NCBI GenBank assembly: GCA_009377395.1
Contig: WHUB01000005.1
Span: 1,768 to 65,767, forward strand
Direction of reading: 5' to 3'
Length of the DNA: 64,000 nucleotides
Source: Actinophytocola sp.
Lineage (GTDB): Bacteria > Actinomycetota > Actinomycetes > Mycobacteriales > Pseudonocardiaceae
Part shown: positions 9,467-19,759 of the stretch, in pieces
Layout of the letters: each line of letters begins with the position of its first letter
How positions within the stretch are numbered: the first letter of the stretch is position 1
Position numbers and translations under genes: made by a program
Notes under the pieces: generated by a model
What the model was told of the DNA's origin: nothing
The model's input: only the letters and a program-made list of their open reading frames with translations
Databases searched by the model: none

Positions 9467-9751
9467 TCACCCGGGATATGCCAGTTGCATCATTATGAAC
9501 ACAACCAACAGCAGCACCATAATCGATAGGTCCAGTCCCACGTTGCCGATTCGCACCGTCGGGATGATCCGGCGGAACAACCGAACAGGTGGGTCGGTCA
9601 CTGTGTAGATGGTCTCAAGCGTCACCGCAACCCCGCCTACGGGACGCCACTCGCGCGAGAAAGATCGCACCATCTCGACCACCAGCCTTGCCAAGATGAA
9701 CAGCCACAGGGCGAACAGCACCCAGTACACAATGATCCGGACGGCATCCAC
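9467..9751 (-). CDS. YggT family membrane protein
   Basis: 94 residues with two membrane segments (IIVYWVLFALWLFILARLVVEMV near the start and LDLSIMVLLLVVFIMMQLAY at the end), separated by the YggT signature TDPPVRLFRRIIPTVRIG. YggT proteins sit between sepF and divIVA in many Gram-positive genomes; a role near the divisome is inferred from that context only. GTG 9751 is preferred to the ORF-track start at 9793 because it puts the first membrane segment at the usual position. Confidence 0.88.
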   Translation of the reverse strand: MDAVRIIVYWVLFALWLFILARLVVEMVRSFSREWRPVGGVAVTLETIYTVTDPPVRLFRRIIPTVRIGNVGLDLSIMVLLLVVFIMMQLAYPG

Positions 9752-9867
9752 GGCTCCACTCTGCCATAGTGCTCGATCCGGCACGCAGGCCACTCATGGC
9801 GTGTCCGTGATCCGCGTCCTCACGTGCTGGTCCTGCCCACCCCCGCCGCGAAACTGATCTTCGCTGA

Positions 9868-10497
9868 TCAGCGGCGGAGGAACATCCCGCCCTCGGCGAG
9901 CCGCCTGCGGTCCTCGGCCGTCACGTCGATGTCAGGCGGTGAGAGCAGGAACACCTTGTTCGTCACCTTGTCCATCGCGCCACGCAACGCGAACGCGAGA
10001 CCCGCGGCGAAATCGACGAGCCGCTTCGCGTCCGCATTGTCCATTTCGGTCAGGTTCATGATCACCGGGTTGCCGTCACGGAACGCCTCGCCGATGTCAC
10101 GCGCCTCACTGTACCCAGTCGGGTTCAGGGTGACGATCCGGCTGAGCGGATCCCGGGCGACGGGCGCCTGGTGCTCGGCGACCGGCCGCAGCTGACGCAC
10201 CGGCTCCGGCTGGCGATCCATCGCCAGCGCACCAGACACTGCAGGCTCGGGCCGCGCCCTGCCCCGCCCGCGCGCGGGCGGGTAGGGCGCCTCGTCGTCG
10301 ATGTCGTCCGCAGCGCGATAGCCGGCCCGCCGGAGCCCGCCCCGGCTGGCGGGACGCTCGGGATAGTCGTACTCGTCGTCGTAGCCGCGACCGTATCGAT
10401 CGTCCTGCCGGTACTCGTATCCGTCGTGGATATCGTCCATACCGTCGTCAGCCGGGACCATCCCGAAGTAGGCCTTCAGCTTCTCCAGCGCGCTCAT
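9868..10497 (-). CDS. sepF: Cell division protein SepF
   Basis: 209 residues: an N-terminal amphipathic membrane-binding helix (MSALEKLKAYFGM), a charged Arg/Tyr/Asp-rich linker (about 15-105), and the C-terminal SepF domain (VTLNPTGYSEARDIGEAFRDGNPVIMNLTEMDNADAKRLVDFAAGLAFALRG, ending in the LSPPDIDV block). SepF tethers FtsZ to the membrane and is essential in actinobacteria, which lack FtsA. It lies 31 bp after the yggS stop in the ftsZ-yggT-wag31 series. Confidence 0.96.
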   Translation of the reverse strand: MSALEKLKAYFGMVPADDGMDDIHDGYEYRQDDRYGRGYDDEYDYPERPASRGGLRRAGYRAADDIDDEAPYPPARGRGRARPEPAVSGALAMDRQPEPVRQLRPVAEHQAPVARDPLSRIVTLNPTGYSEARDIGEAFRDGNPVIMNLTEMDNADAKRLVDFAAGLAFALRGAMDKVTNKVFLLSPPDIDVTAEDRRRLAEGGMFLRR

Positions 10498-10528
10498 GCC
10501 TCTCCCTCACTGCCGGCATGTCCCGTCG

Positions 10529-11275
10529 TCACTTCCGCGAGGCTAGCTCTCGACCCCCGAGCAGCGCGGTTCCGACACGCACACAGGTTGAGCCATGCGC
10601 TACGGCACGTTCCAGATCACCGCTCATCCCGGCCGACAGCTCGACGACGCCTGGATGATCACGTCGGACCTGCTGAAACAGTCTTTCCAGCCGAGCGAAC
10701 GTGGCGTCCTGGCCGGAGTCGATGGGCGCGACCGTCATCAGCCCGGTGAGCCGCAGTTCACTCGTTCGGTCCACGCGCGCCACCAGCTCGGGCACCTCGT
10801 CGACCGGGCAGCCGCCACGCGCTGGGTCGGCGTCCATGCTGACCTGCACCTGCACGTCGAGCGGCCCGCTGCGCTCGCCCCGCTCGATCCGGTTCGCCAC
10901 CGCGCGGGCGAGCGCGTCCGCGAGCGGCGCCGAGTCGACCGACTGCACCTCGTCCGCCCAGCGCACCACGGTGCGCGCCTTGTTGCGTTGCAGCCTGCCG
11001 ACCATGTGCCAGCGCACCTCCGCGCCGGGGCGCAGCCGGGCCACCTCGCCCGCCTTCCGGCCGCCCTCCTGGTCCTTGTTCTCGGCGAAGTCGGACAGCC
11101 CGAGGTCGATCAGCGCGGCCACGTCGGTCGCGGGGAAGGTCTTGGTCACCGCGAGCAGTCGCACCTCGGCCGGGTCCCGGTCGGCGGCGGCGCAGGCGGC
11201 GGCGATCCTGGCGCGCACGGCGTCGAGCGAGCGGCGCAGCTGATCGAGGCGGCTGGTGCCCTCGGTGCCGGTCAT
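10529..11275 (-). CDS. YggS family pyridoxal phosphate-binding protein
   Basis: 248 residues. The PLP-lysine motif is LLAVTKTFPATDV near residue 43, and the barrel continues through ENKDQEGGRK and WHMVGRLQRNKARTV to LSAGMSGDLERAVAHGSTCVRVGTALLG, the phosphate-binding end. YggS/PLPBP proteins buffer PLP and affect amino-acid pools without a known catalytic reaction. ATG 11275 overlaps the pgeF stop by 4 bases (ATGA), which indicates translational coupling and rejects the longer ORF-track start. Confidence 0.95.
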   Translation of the reverse strand: MTGTEGTSRLDQLRRSLDAVRARIAAACAAADRDPAEVRLLAVTKTFPATDVAALIDLGLSDFAENKDQEGGRKAGEVARLRPGAEVRWHMVGRLQRNKARTVVRWADEVQSVDSAPLADALARAVANRIERGERSGPLDVQVQVSMDADPARGGCPVDEVPELVARVDRTSELRLTGLMTVAPIDSGQDATFARLERLFQQVRRDHPGVVELSAGMSGDLERAVAHGSTCVRVGTALLGGRELASRK

Positions 11276-11979
11276 TCCGGTTCGGTCCACGTCACGGCGG
11301 CGATTCTGCCGGTCGTGCCCTGGCGCCGGTAGCTGAACAGCGAGTCGTCCTCGACGGTGCAGCGTGGGTCGACGCCGACCTTGCCGACGCCGAGCTCGGC
11401 GAGCTGCTCCCACAGCCCGGCCCGCAGGTCGATGCCCGCCGTGCCGGACCTGGTCTTCGCCGCGCTGCCGGGCAGGTGGGTCGCCACGTCGGCGGCCATC
11501 TCCGGTGGCACCTCGTAACACTCACCGCAGATGGCAGGCCCGAGCAGCGCCTCTATCCGAGACGGCTCGGCGCCGAGCTCGATCATCGCCTTGACGGCGG
11601 CGGGCAGGATGCCCACCCTCGCGCCGACCCGGCCCGCGTGCACTGCGCCGACCACGCCAGCAGCGGGATCGCCGAGCAGCACCGGCACGCAGTCGGCGAC
11701 GAGCACCGCGAGCGCGAGTCCCGGCGTCGCGGTCACCAGCGCGTCGGTCACCTCGACCGGCTGGGTGACGGGCTCCTCGACGACGCCGACGGTGCGGCCG
11801 TGCACCTGCTCCATCCAGACGAACCGGTCCGGCGCGACGCCGAGCTCGGTGGCGAGTCTGGCACGGTTGGCCGCGACCGCGTCCGGGTCGTCGCCGACGT
11901 GGTCGCCCAGGTTGAACGCGTCGTACGGCGGACGAGACCGGCCGCCTTCGCGCGTGGTGACCACCCGCCGAATCCGCAC
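11272..11979 (-). CDS. pgeF: Peptidoglycan editing factor / YfiH family copper-zinc oxidoreductase
   Basis: 235 residues. The family metal ligands are visible as the His of MEQVHGRTV, the Cys of VADCVPVLLGDP and the His of GAVHAGRVGARVG; GPAICGECYEVP follows. YfiH/PgeF proteins have been described as laccase-like and as cytoplasmic editors of mis-built UDP-MurNAc dipeptides. Linkage to ftsZ and mur genes fits the latter, but the activity is not readable here. GTG 11979 with GGGAGGA upstream is chosen; the ORF-track start at 12396 would run into ftsZ. Confidence 0.9.
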   Translation of the reverse strand: MRIRRVVTTREGGRSRPPYDAFNLGDHVGDDPDAVAANRARLATELGVAPDRFVWMEQVHGRTVGVVEEPVTQPVEVTDALVTATPGLALAVLVADCVPVLLGDPAAGVVGAVHAGRVGARVGILPAAVKAMIELGAEPSRIEALLGPAICGECYEVPPEMAADVATHLPGSAAKTRSGTAGIDLRAGLWEQLAELGVGKVGVDPRCTVEDDSLFSYRRQGTTGRIAAVTWTEPE

Positions 11980-12025
11980 CCTGGCTGTCCTCCCGTACTC
12001 GTCCCGCAGTGCCCACAGCGTCGCA

Positions 12026-12056
12026 CACGGCCCGGGTTCGGGGTGCCCGGGCCGTG
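12026..12056 (-). terminator. Hairpin between ftsZ and pgeF
   Basis: CACGGCCCGGG and CCCGGGCCGTG form a perfect 11-bp stem with a 9-base loop. It lies 15 bp past the ftsZ stop and before the pgeF ribosome site, so it probably attenuates or ends ftsZ transcripts. There is no T-run. Confidence 0.75.
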
Positions 12057-12070
12057 CGCGCGGGGAGCGC

Positions 12071-13387
12071 TCAGCGGCGCATGAATGGGGGGACGTCGAC
12101 CTCGTCGTCGTCGGTGTCGTCGACCGGAACGGCCCGGTTGGGCAGGCTGCCCCGGTTGGGCGGGGCTCCCATGCCTCGGTTGGCATGCGGTGGCGCGCCG
12201 CGGGAGTAGCCCCCGCCGTCGCCGCCACTACCCTGGGTGCTCGCCGGCTGCGGTGGCACCGGCTGCTGCCGGCCGGCTGCCGGCCGGTCCTGTCCGCCCT
12301 GCTGCTGGGCGGGCTGTGGGCTCGGCGCCGGTCGCTGCTCGCGCGGGGCTGCGCCGTTGCCGCCGACCGAGCCCGCCTCGGCCGAGGCCGTCGCACCGCG
12401 CGAGCCCACGGTGGGCGGGTCGAGCTTCTTGTGGGTGGGCGCGCCGGCGTCGAACCCGGCCGCTATCACCGTCACGCGCACCTCGTCGCCGAGCGAGTCG
12501 TCGATGATGGTGCCGAAGATGATGTTCGCCTCGGGGTGGGCGGCCTCCTGCACCAGCGAGGCCGCCTCGTTGATCTCGAAGAGGCCGAGGTCGGAGCCTC
12601 CCGCGATGGACAGCAGCGCGCCGTGCGCCCCGTCCATGGACGCCTCCAGCAGCGGCGAGTTGATGGCCTTCTCGGCGGCCTGCACCGCCCTGCCCTCGCC
12701 GCGCGACGACCCGATGCCCATCAGCGCGCTGCCCGCACCCGACATCACGCTCTTGACGTCGGCGAAGTCCAGGTTGATCAGGCCGGGCGTGGTGATCAGG
12801 TCGGTGATGCCCTGCACACCGGAGAGCAGCACCTCGTCGGCGGAGCGGAACGCGTCCATCAGCGAGACGCCGATGTCGCCGAGCTGGAGCAGCCGGTCGT
12901 TCGGGATCACGATCAGCGTGTCGCACTCGTTGCGCAGCTGCTGGATGCCGTCCTCGGCCTGCTTGCCGCGTCGCTTGCCCTCGAACGAGAACGGCCGGGT
13001 GACGACGCCGATGGTCAGCGCGCCGAGCTTACGGGCGACCTGTGCGACGACGGGCGCGCCGCCGGTGCCCGTGCCGCCGCCCTCACCGGCCGTCACGAAG
13101 ACCATGTCGGCGCCCTTGAGCACCTCCTCGATCTCCTCACGGTGGTCCTCGGCGGCGCGCTCACCGACGTCGGGCGCGGCACCGGCGCCGAGACCACGGG
13201 TGAGCTCCCTGCCGATGTCCAGCTTGACGTCGGCATCGGACATCAACAGGGCCTGCGCGTCGGTGTTCACCGCGATGAACTCGACGCCCTTGAGGCCGAC
13301 CTCGATCATGCGGTTCACGGCGTTGACACCGCCACCGCCGATTCCGACGACCTTGATCACCGCGAGGTAGTTGTGCGGGGGCGTCAT
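12071..13387 (-). CDS. ftsZ: Cell division protein FtsZ
   Basis: 438 residues. The tubulin-like GTPase signature GGGTGTG is in [17 protein letters not shown], with the N-terminal nucleotide loop [15 protein letters not shown] and the T7 catalytic loop [13 protein letters not shown] Gly/Pro/Gln-rich linker (about 330-425) leads to the C-terminal peptide [13 protein letters not shown] that binds SepF and other partners. FtsZ assembles the division ring. ATG 13387 with GAGGAAGG upstream is chosen over the longer ORF-track start. It has its own upstream region of about 210 bp with a candidate promoter. Confidence 0.98.
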   Translation of the reverse strand: MTPPHNYLAVIKVVGIGGGGVNAVNRMIEVGLKGVEFIAVNTDAQALLMSDADVKLDIGRELTRGLGAGAAPDVGERAAEDHREEIEEVLKGADMVFVTAGEGGGTGTGGAPVVAQVARKLGALTIGVVTRPFSFEGKRRGKQAEDGIQQLRNECDTLIVIPNDRLLQLGDIGVSLMDAFRSADEVLLSGVQGITDLITTPGLINLDFADVKSVMSGAGSALMGIGSSRGEGRAVQAAEKAINSPLLEASMDGAHGALLSIAGGSDLGLFEINEAASLVQEAAHPEANIIFGTIIDDSLGDEVRVTVIAAGFDAGAPTHKKLDPPTVGSRGATASAEAGSVGGNGAAPREQRPAPSPQPAQQQGGQDRPAAGRQQPVPPQPASTQGSGGDGGGYSRGAPPHANRGMGAPPNRGSLPNRAVPVDDTDDDEVDVPPFMRR

Positions 13388-13471
13388 CGGGTCCGCCTTC
13401 CTCATCGTGATTGAACTACTGCAACGTCGCACCGGCCGAAGCCGCCCGCGTCCGGGTGGCAAAACCCTAGA

Positions 13472-13500
13472 CCTCTACATGAGGGTTAGAGTTATGTCAA
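13472..13500 (-). promoter_or_regulatory. Candidate vegetative promoter of ftsZ
   Basis: On the minus strand TTGACA (13495-13500) is followed after exactly 17 bases by TAGAGG (13472-13477), a fair -35/-10 pair about 85 bp before the ftsZ start. The 210-bp ftsQ-ftsZ gap is far larger than any other gap in the cluster, which supports a separate ftsZ transcript. Confidence 0.55.
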
Positions 13501-13598
13501 CTTCTGACCTTGCCTCTGGACGGTAAGCACCTCATCCCGACGAATCCAGCAGCCACGCCGCGTGTCGTGGGGTTTGTACTGTGCCGGTAGCCACCCCG

Positions 13599-14378
13599 CT
13601 ACCGCGACACCGTCGGCAGCTCGGGGCTCGACACGTCGTAGACCCTGCCCGGCCGGTTGAGCAGCACGGCGAGCACCCGCGACTTGCGGCCCATCCGCTC
13701 GGCGTCGCCCCAGTGCACCACCTTGCCGGTGCTCAGCCGCAGCACGACGTCGACCGAGCTCGACGCGACGACGGTGTCCACCCGCTCGGCGAGCCGCCGT
13801 GGGATGCCGGTCAGCACCCTCGTCGCGGCGCGGGTGGCGGGGTCGTCGGTGGCGACCGTTCTCACCTTCAGGTGCGGCAGCCCCTTCGGCGGCGTCGCGA
13901 CCTCGTGGAACGGCACTCCCTCCCGGTCGACGAGCCGGATGCCGTCGTAGGCGGCGAAGTACGCGATCGGCTCGCGCTCGGTGATCTCGATGCGCACCGT
14001 CGACGGCCACGACCGATCCACCGAGACGCTGTCCACCTCGGGCAGCGTCGCCACCCGCTGCTCCACCGCGTCGGTGTCGAGCAGCAGCATCGAGCGCAGC
14101 ATCGGGATCTTGGCCAGCTCGACGACCTCGTTGCGCTGGATCCGCGTGGTCTTGCCGACCTCGACGGCCTTGACGCCGACCATCGGTGTGAACAGCAGCA
14201 GATAGCCGAGGCCGAGGAGCGATAGCACGCTCAGCACGGCGACCGCCCGCCTGCGCACGATCTTCCACCTGATCTTGCGCTTTGGCCGTTTCGCGGTCGC
14301 CGAGCGGGCTGTGTCCGACCGCCTGCCACGCACCGAACGCGGGTCGCTCGTGCCCCGGCGCTTGCGTGTGGTGGTCAA
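13599..14378 (-). CDS. ftsQ: Cell division protein FtsQ
   Basis: 259 residues. A basic cytoplasmic tail (RKRRGTSDPRS...KRPKRKIRWK) precedes one membrane segment (AVAVLSVLSLLGLGYLLLF, about 48-66). The extracytoplasmic POTRA domain (VGVKAVEVGKTTRIQRNEVVELAKI onward) and the beta domain with REGVPFHEV follow. FtsQ scaffolds the divisome with FtsL/FtsB. The start is TTG at 14378, 1 bp after the murC TAG, with GGGGGAG just upstream; TTG is unusual but no better in-frame start is seen nearby. Confidence 0.93.
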   Translation of the reverse strand: MTTTRKRRGTSDPRSVRGRRSDTARSATAKRPKRKIRWKIVRRRAVAVLSVLSLLGLGYLLLFTPMVGVKAVEVGKTTRIQRNEVVELAKIPMLRSMLLLDTDAVEQRVATLPEVDSVSVDRSWPSTVRIEITEREPIAYFAAYDGIRLVDREGVPFHEVATPPKGLPHLKVRTVATDDPATRAATRVLTGIPRRLAERVDTVVASSSVDVVLRLSTGKVVHWGDAERMGRKSRVLAVLLNRPGRVYDVSSPELPTVSR

Positions 14379-14379
14379 C

Positions 14380-15828
14380 CTACTCCCCCGGCGCTGTCGT
14401 GCCGCCTCTGCTGTCCAGCTCCCTGATGATCTCGGGCCCGAGCTGCGTCACGTCGCCCGCGCCCATTGTGACCAGCAGGTCACCCGGCCGCGCGAGGCCG
14501 GCGACCAGCGTCGCCGCCCGGTCGAACGCGGGCTCGTAACGGCACTTCGCGCCGGTGACCCGGTTGGCGATCAGCGCGCCGGACACCCCGGGCTCCGGCT
14601 CCTCCCGCGCGCCGAAGACGTCGAGCACCACCACCTCGTCGGCCAGCCCGAGCGCATCGGCGAACTCGGCCGCGAACGCCTTGGTGCGCGAGTACAGGTG
14701 CGGTTGGAACACCACCACGACCCTGCCGTCACCGGCCGACTGCCGCACCGCCCGCAGCTGAGCGGCGACTTCGGTGGGGTGATGGGCGTAGTCGTCGTAG
14801 ACCCTGACCTCACCGGAGCGGCCCTTGAACTCGAACCGCCTGCGCACCCCGCCGAACGCGGCGACACCCTCGGCCAGGCACTCGGCGGGCGCGCCCAGTT
14901 CCTCGCCCGCGAGCAGCGCCGCGATCGCGTTGAAGGCCATGTGCTCGCCGGGCACCGCGACGTGGATCTCGGTCTCGTCGCCGCGCAGCGCGACCCGCAC
15001 CACCCCGCCGTCATCGGGCACCGGCCGGTAGTCGAGCACCCGGACATCGTCGAAACCGGGCGCCGTGCGCCCGTAGCGGCGCACCCGCACCCCGTCGGCG
15101 AGCAGGCCGTCGGTGGCGGCGCGGGTGGCCAGCTCGTCGGCCGCCGCGTCGTCGGCGCACACGATCAGCGCGCCGCCCGGCGTGACCCTGCTGACGAACT
15201 CGGTGAACACCGAGGAGTAGGCGTCCGGGGTGCCGTGGTGGTCGAGGTGGTCCGGCTCGATGTTGGTGATCACCGCGACGGTCGGCTCGAAGGCGAGGAA
15301 CGAGCCGTCGCTCTCGTCGGCCTCCGCGACGAACATCTCGCCGCTGCCGTGGTGCGCGTTGGCGCCGGACTCGTTGAGGTCGCCGCCGATCGCGAACGAC
15401 GGGTCGAGCCGGCAGTGCTGCAACGCGACGGTCAGCATCGACGTCGTCGACGTCTTGCCGTGCGTGCCCGCGATGCAGGCGACGGTGTCGCCCGTCATCA
15501 GCTCGGCCAGTGCCTCGGCGCGGTGCAGCACGGGGATGCCGCGCTCGCGGGCGCGCACCAGCTCGGGGTTGGTGTCGCGGATCGCGGTCGACACGATCAC
15601 CGCGGACGGCGGCGAGGTGAGGCGGTCGATGTTCTCCGCGCGCTGCCCGACGGAGATGTCGGCGCCCTGGGCGCGCAGCGTCAGGAAGCTGCGGGAGTCC
15701 TTGGCGTCCGAACCGGACACCTCGGCGCCCCGCGCGAGCAGGATGCGCGCGATCCCGCTCATTCCCGCCCCGCCGATGCCGATCAGATGCGCGCGGCGCA
15801 GCACCTCGGGAACGCCGTTCTCAGCCAC
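14380..15828 (-). CDS. murC: UDP-N-acetylmuramate--L-alanine ligase
   Basis: 482 residues. The N-terminal Rossmann part is [18 protein letters not shown], the ATP P-loop is [16 protein letters not shown], and the Mur ligase central block is [10 protein letters not shown]. The C-terminal domain contains RRFEFKG and [10 protein letters not shown]. MurC adds L-Ala to UDP-MurNAc in the cytoplasm, the first peptide step. GTG 15828 with GGAGGC upstream overlaps the murG stop by 8 bases, arguing for coupling. Confidence 0.97.
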   Translation of the reverse strand: MAENGVPEVLRRAHLIGIGGAGMSGIARILLARGAEVSGSDAKDSRSFLTLRAQGADISVGQRAENIDRLTSPPSAVIVSTAIRDTNPELVRARERGIPVLHRAEALAELMTGDTVACIAGTHGKTSTTSMLTVALQHCRLDPSFAIGGDLNESGANAHHGSGEMFVAEADESDGSFLAFEPTVAVITNIEPDHLDHHGTPDAYSSVFTEFVSRVTPGGALIVCADDAAADELATRAATDGLLADGVRVRRYGRTAPGFDDVRVLDYRPVPDDGGVVRVALRGDETEIHVAVPGEHMAFNAIAALLAGEELGAPAECLAEGVAAFGGVRRRFEFKGRSGEVRVYDDYAHHPTEVAAQLRAVRQSAGDGRVVVVFQPHLYSRTKAFAAEFADALGLADEVVVLDVFGAREEPEPGVSGALIANRVTGAKCRYEPAFDRAATLVAGLARPGDLLVTMGAGDVTQLGPEIIRELDSRGGTTAPGE

Positions 15829-16924
15829 CGCAAGCCTCCAGCACGATCTTGGCGAGCACTTCGTCGGCCTCTCGGTGCCCGAGACCAACCGCAGCGGCAC
15901 TCATTGTCTCCAATCGCGCACGGTCACGGACCATCGGGACGACATGCTCGGCCACCCACTCCGGTGTCAGCCGTGCGTCGTCGACCATGACGGCCGCTCC
16001 CGCCTTGACGGCGGGCTCGGCATTGAGCGCCTGCTCGCCGTTGCCGTGCGGCAGCGGTACGAACACCGCGGGCAGGCCGACCGCCGACACCTCGGCCACC
16101 GTCATCGCGCCGGACCGGCACAGCACCGCGTCGGCCGCGGCGTAGGCGAGGTCCATCCGGTCCAGATACGGCACCGGCACGTACGCGGGCGCGCCGGGGA
16201 ACTCGCGCACCGCGAGGGTGTTCTTCGGGCCGTGGGCGTGCAGCACCCCGATCCCGGCCTCGGCGAGCTCGCGCGCCGCGCCCGACACCGCGTCGTTGAG
16301 CGAGCGGGCGCCCTGCGAGCCGCCGAAGACGAGCAGCGTCGGCGCGTCGGGGTCGAGCCCAAACTCCGCCCGCGCCTCCTTGCGCAGCGCGGCCCGGTCC
16401 AGCGCGGTGATGGCCCGCCGCAGCGGGATGCCGATGGTCTCCGCACCGGGCAGGGGGGTGCCGTCCGCCGCGCCGAAGACCCGCTGGGCGAACCGGGCGC
16501 CGACCTTGTTCGCCAGCCCGGCGTGCCGGTTCGCCTCGTGCACGAAGATCGGCACCCGGCCGCGCGCGGCGAGATACGCCGACAGCGCGACGTAGCCGCC
16601 GAAACCGACGACGACATCGGCGCCGACCCGGTCGAGCACCTCGCGGGTGCGCCGGACCGAGTGCATCACCTTGCCGGGCATCCGCAGCAGCTCCGGGGTG
16701 AGCTTGCGCGGCAACGGCACCGGCGGCACCAGCTCGAGCCGGTAGCCGCGCGCGGGCACCAGCGTGCTCTCCAGGCCGCGCTCGGTGCCGAGGGCGACGA
16801 CGCGCGCCTGCGGCCGCAGCCGCATCACCGCATCCGCCAGCGCGAGCGCCGGCTCGATGTGGCCGGCCGTCCCGCCACCGGCAACGACAACCGTCGGTTC
16901 GGTAACGGTGATTGCCTCGCTCAC
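15821..16924 (-). CDS. murG: UDP-N-acetylglucosamine transferase MurG
   Basis: 367 residues. The glycosyltransferase signature [20 protein letters not shown] opens the N-terminal domain, and [15 protein letters not shown] and [20 protein letters not shown] follow. The UDP-GlcNAc site in the C-terminal domain is [15 protein letters not shown] and [35 protein letters not shown]. MurG converts lipid I to lipid II on the inner face of the membrane. The start overlaps the ftsW stop by 4 bases. Confidence 0.97.
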   Translation of the reverse strand: MSEAITVTEPTVVVAGGGTAGHIEPALALADAVMRLRPQARVVALGTERGLESTLVPARGYRLELVPPVPLPRKLTPELLRMPGKVMHSVRRTREVLDRVGADVVVGFGGYVALSAYLAARGRVPIFVHEANRHAGLANKVGARFAQRVFGAADGTPLPGAETIGIPLRRAITALDRAALRKEARAEFGLDPDAPTLLVFGGSQGARSLNDAVSGAARELAEAGIGVLHAHGPKNTLAVREFPGAPAYVPVPYLDRMDLAYAAADAVLCRSGAMTVAEVSAVGLPAVFVPLPHGNGEQALNAEPAVKAGAAVMVDDARLTPEWVAEHVVPMVRDRARLETMSAAAVGLGHREADEVLAKIVLEACGG

Positions 16925-18387
16925 CTTCGTCCTCCACGTCGTGGCTCACTCCGCCGCACGGCCCTGCTCTGGCGCGCCGTGGTGCGGCTGCGGGTCGCGG
17001 ACGCGTTGCGCGCGGGGGGCCCGCCCCGCCTCGGCTGCCGCCTGCCCGGCTTGGGCCTGGTCGGTGGCCGGTACGCCTCGGGGGCCTGCAACCGGAAGAT
17101 CGTGCCGAACTTGCCCGGTCCCTGGGTGCGCAACGCGGCGACCGCCTCCGGTTCGTGCCGGGCGCAGTTGGCCAGGATGCCGAACAGCCCGAGCGTGATC
17201 ACCAGCGAGGTACCGCCGTACGAAATCAACGGTAGCGTGAGCCCGGTGACGGGCAGCAACCCGGCGACGTAGCCGATGTTGATGGCGGCCTGCGAGACCA
17301 GCCACGCGGTCAGCGTGCCCGCGACGATGCTGATCCACGGGTCGATGTTGCGGTTGGCGATGCGGAGCCCGACGACGGCGACCCCGGCGAACAGCGCGAT
17401 CACCACGGCGCAGCCGACGAAGCCGAGCTCCTCACCGATCAGCGCGAAGATGAAGTCGTTGTGCACGTTGGGCAGGTAGCTCCACTTCGAGCCGCCCTGG
17501 CCCAGGCCGCGGCCGAACAGCCCGCCGTCGGCGAGGGCGTACTGCGCCTGCGCCGCCTGGTAGCCGGCACCCATCGGGTCGGCGGTCGGGTGGAGGAAGG
17601 ACATGATCCTGGCGATGCGGTAGTCGGAGATCAGCGCGAGACCGATCACCCCGGCGATACCGCCCGCGATGAGCGCCGTGAACAACCCTCTCGGCGCGCC
17701 GCCGAACCACAGCAGCGCGACGAGCACGACGCCGAGGCTGACGGTGCCGCCGAGGTCCGGCTGTGCCATCAGCAGCGCGAACATCACCAGCGCCACCGGC
17801 ACCAGCGGCACCAGCACGTGCCGCCACAGATGCGTCAGCCGCGCCTTGACCACAAGGATGTGCGCGCCCCACAGTGCGAGCGCGCCCTTGGCGACCTCGA
17901 CCGGCTGCAGCGAGAAACCGGCGACGACGATCCAGCCGCGCGAGCCGTTGACGACCGACCCGGCCGGGGTCAGCACGGTGATGAGCAGTCCGATCGAGAC
18001 GATCACCAGCATGCTGGACGCGCCCCTGACCACCCGCAGTGGCACCCGCAGTCCGATCCAGAACGCGACCATGCCGAGCCCGACGAAGGTGATGTGCTTC
18101 TGGAACAGCGTGTAGGCGCTCGCGCCGTCGGTGAGGAAGGTCGACTCGACCGACGATGCCGACAGCACCATCACCGCGCCGATCGCGGTGAGACTCCCGC
18201 ACAACGCGAGCACGAGGTGGAACGAGGCCAGCGGTCGCGACAGCCACGCCGTCAGCGCGCCGCGCAGGGCGGCCAGCTTCGCGGCGAGCCCGCCGCGCCT
18301 GTTCCGCCGCCCGGCACGGGGCCGCTTGCCCTGCTTCGTGCCCGATCCGGCGCTCGCCGTCCTGCCTGTCTGCTCAATCGTCGCCAT
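16921..18387 (-). CDS. ftsW: Septal peptidoglycan polymerase FtsW (SEDS family)
   Basis: 488 residues with about ten membrane segments. SEDS blocks visible include [60 protein letters not shown] and [27 protein letters not shown] basic N-terminal tail ([11 protein letters not shown]) and a long basic C-terminal tail (from about 425) are typical of actinobacterial FtsW. FtsW polymerises lipid II with a cognate class B PBP (FtsI), whose gene is not found next to this cluster. ATG 18387 has GGGGGAG upstream and overlaps murD by 14 bases. Confidence 0.96.
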   Translation of the reverse strand: MATIEQTGRTASAGSGTKQGKRPRAGRRNRRGGLAAKLAALRGALTAWLSRPLASFHLVLALCGSLTAIGAVMVLSASSVESTFLTDGASAYTLFQKHITFVGLGMVAFWIGLRVPLRVVRGASSMLVIVSIGLLITVLTPAGSVVNGSRGWIVVAGFSLQPVEVAKGALALWGAHILVVKARLTHLWRHVLVPLVPVALVMFALLMAQPDLGGTVSLGVVLVALLWFGGAPRGLFTALIAGGIAGVIGLALISDYRIARIMSFLHPTADPMGAGYQAAQAQYALADGGLFGRGLGQGGSKWSYLPNVHNDFIFALIGEELGFVGCAVVIALFAGVAVVGLRIANRNIDPWISIVAGTLTAWLVSQAAINIGYVAGLLPVTGLTLPLISYGGTSLVITLGLFGILANCARHEPEAVAALRTQGPGKFGTIFRLQAPEAYRPPTRPKPGRRQPRRGGPPARNASATRSRTTARQSRAVRRSEPRRGGRR

Positions 18388-19759
18388 CTGCCGACTCCCC
18401 CGCCAGCGCACGTACCGCATCGGCGAACGCCTCACCGCGGTGGGCGTAGTCGCGGAACATGTCCAGCGAAGCAGCGGCAGGGGCGAGCAGCACGACGTCA
18501 CCTGGCCGTGCCCATGCGCTCGCCGCGTTCACCGCCGCAACCATGGGGTTATCGTCACCCGGATCGAGCGTGGTCATGGGGACATCCGGCGCGTGTCGGG
18601 AAACCGCGTCACTGATCACAGCCGCATCGGCGCCCAGCAGCACGACGCCGCGCAACCGGTCGGCGGCCTCGGCGACGAGCGTGGCCACCTCGGCGCCCTT
18701 GAGCTGCCCGCCCGCGATCCAGACCACGTGCTCGTAGGACAGCAGCGAGCCGGACGCCGCGTGCGGGTTGGTGGCCTTGGAGTCGTTGATGTAGCGCACG
18801 CCCGCGACGGTGGCGACCTCGGCGGCCCGGTGCGCGCCGGGGGTGAAGCCGCGCAGCCCGGCGCGCACCGCCTCGGGCGCGACGCCGTAGGCGCGGGCCA
18901 GCGCGGCGGCGGCCAGCGCGTTCGCGACGTTGTGGTCACCCTCGGGGCGCACGTCGGCGACGTCGGCGAGCACGACTGGCTCGTCCGAATACGCGGCGTC
19001 GACCAGGCTGCCGTCGACGACGCCGAGCTGGCCGGGCTTCGGCTTGCCGAGGGTGAAGCCGACCCACTGCGCGTCGGGAGCGGCGTGGTCGGCGACCAGC
19101 CGCGTCGAGATCTCGTCATCGGCGTTGGCGACGGCGACCTGGGTCGCGGCGTGCAGCGTGCCCTTGGCGGCGGAGTAGGCGTCGAGGTCGCCGTGCCAGT
19201 CGAGGTGGTCCTCGGCGACGTTGAGCACCACCGACGCGCGCGGCGCGAGGCTGTTCGACCAGTGCAGCTGGAAGCTGGACAGCTCGACGGCAAGCACCTC
19301 GTACCCGGCGTGGACGGCGTCGAGCACGGCGAAACCGACGTTGCCGCAGGCCACGGCGTTGGCCCCGGACGCACGCAGCATCGCGGCGAGCATCCCGACG
19401 GTGGTGGTCTTGCCGTTGGTGCCGGTGACCGCGAGCCACACCGGCGGCGTCTCCCGCTCGCGGCCGATGCGCCACGCCAGCTCGACGTCGCCGATCACCT
19501 CGATGCCCGCCGCGGCGGCTGCGGCCAGCAGCGGCGAGTCGGGCCGCCAGCCGGGGCTGGTCACCACGAGTTCGGTGCCGTCAGGGGGCGTGGTGAGGCT
19601 CTGCTCGATCCGCGCCGGGGTGTCGGAGAGCCCGGCGAGCCGCCCCGCGTCGGCGTCGGTGACGGTGACCCGCGCGCCTGCCTCGCACAGCGTCGTGACG
19701 ACCGAGCGTCCCGTCACGCCCGCTCCGGCGACGAGCACCTCGCGACCGCGCAGGTCCAC
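18374..19759 (-). CDS. murD: UDP-N-acetylmuramoylalanine--D-glutamate ligase
   Basis: 461 residues. VLVAGAGVTGRSVVTTL is the N-terminal Rossmann loop, VTGTNGKTTTVGMLAAML the P-loop, and VLNVAEDHLDWHG and NDSKATNPHAASGSL the central and C-terminal ligase blocks. MurD adds D-Glu to UDP-MurNAc-L-Ala. GTG 19759 directly abuts the mraY stop (no gap), and the gene overlaps ftsW downstream. Confidence 0.97.
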   Translation of the reverse strand: MDLRGREVLVAGAGVTGRSVVTTLCEAGARVTVTDADAGRLAGLSDTPARIEQSLTTPPDGTELVVTSPGWRPDSPLLAAAAAAGIEVIGDVELAWRIGRERETPPVWLAVTGTNGKTTTVGMLAAMLRASGANAVACGNVGFAVLDAVHAGYEVLAVELSSFQLHWSNSLAPRASVVLNVAEDHLDWHGDLDAYSAAKGTLHAATQVAVANADDEISTRLVADHAAPDAQWVGFTLGKPKPGQLGVVDGSLVDAAYSDEPVVLADVADVRPEGDHNVANALAAAALARAYGVAPEAVRAGLRGFTPGAHRAAEVATVAGVRYINDSKATNPHAASGSLLSYEHVVWIAGGQLKGAEVATLVAEAADRLRGVVLLGADAAVISDAVSRHAPDVPMTTLDPGDDNPMVAAVNAASAWARPGDVVLLAPAAASLDMFRDYAHRGEAFADAVRALAGESADGDD

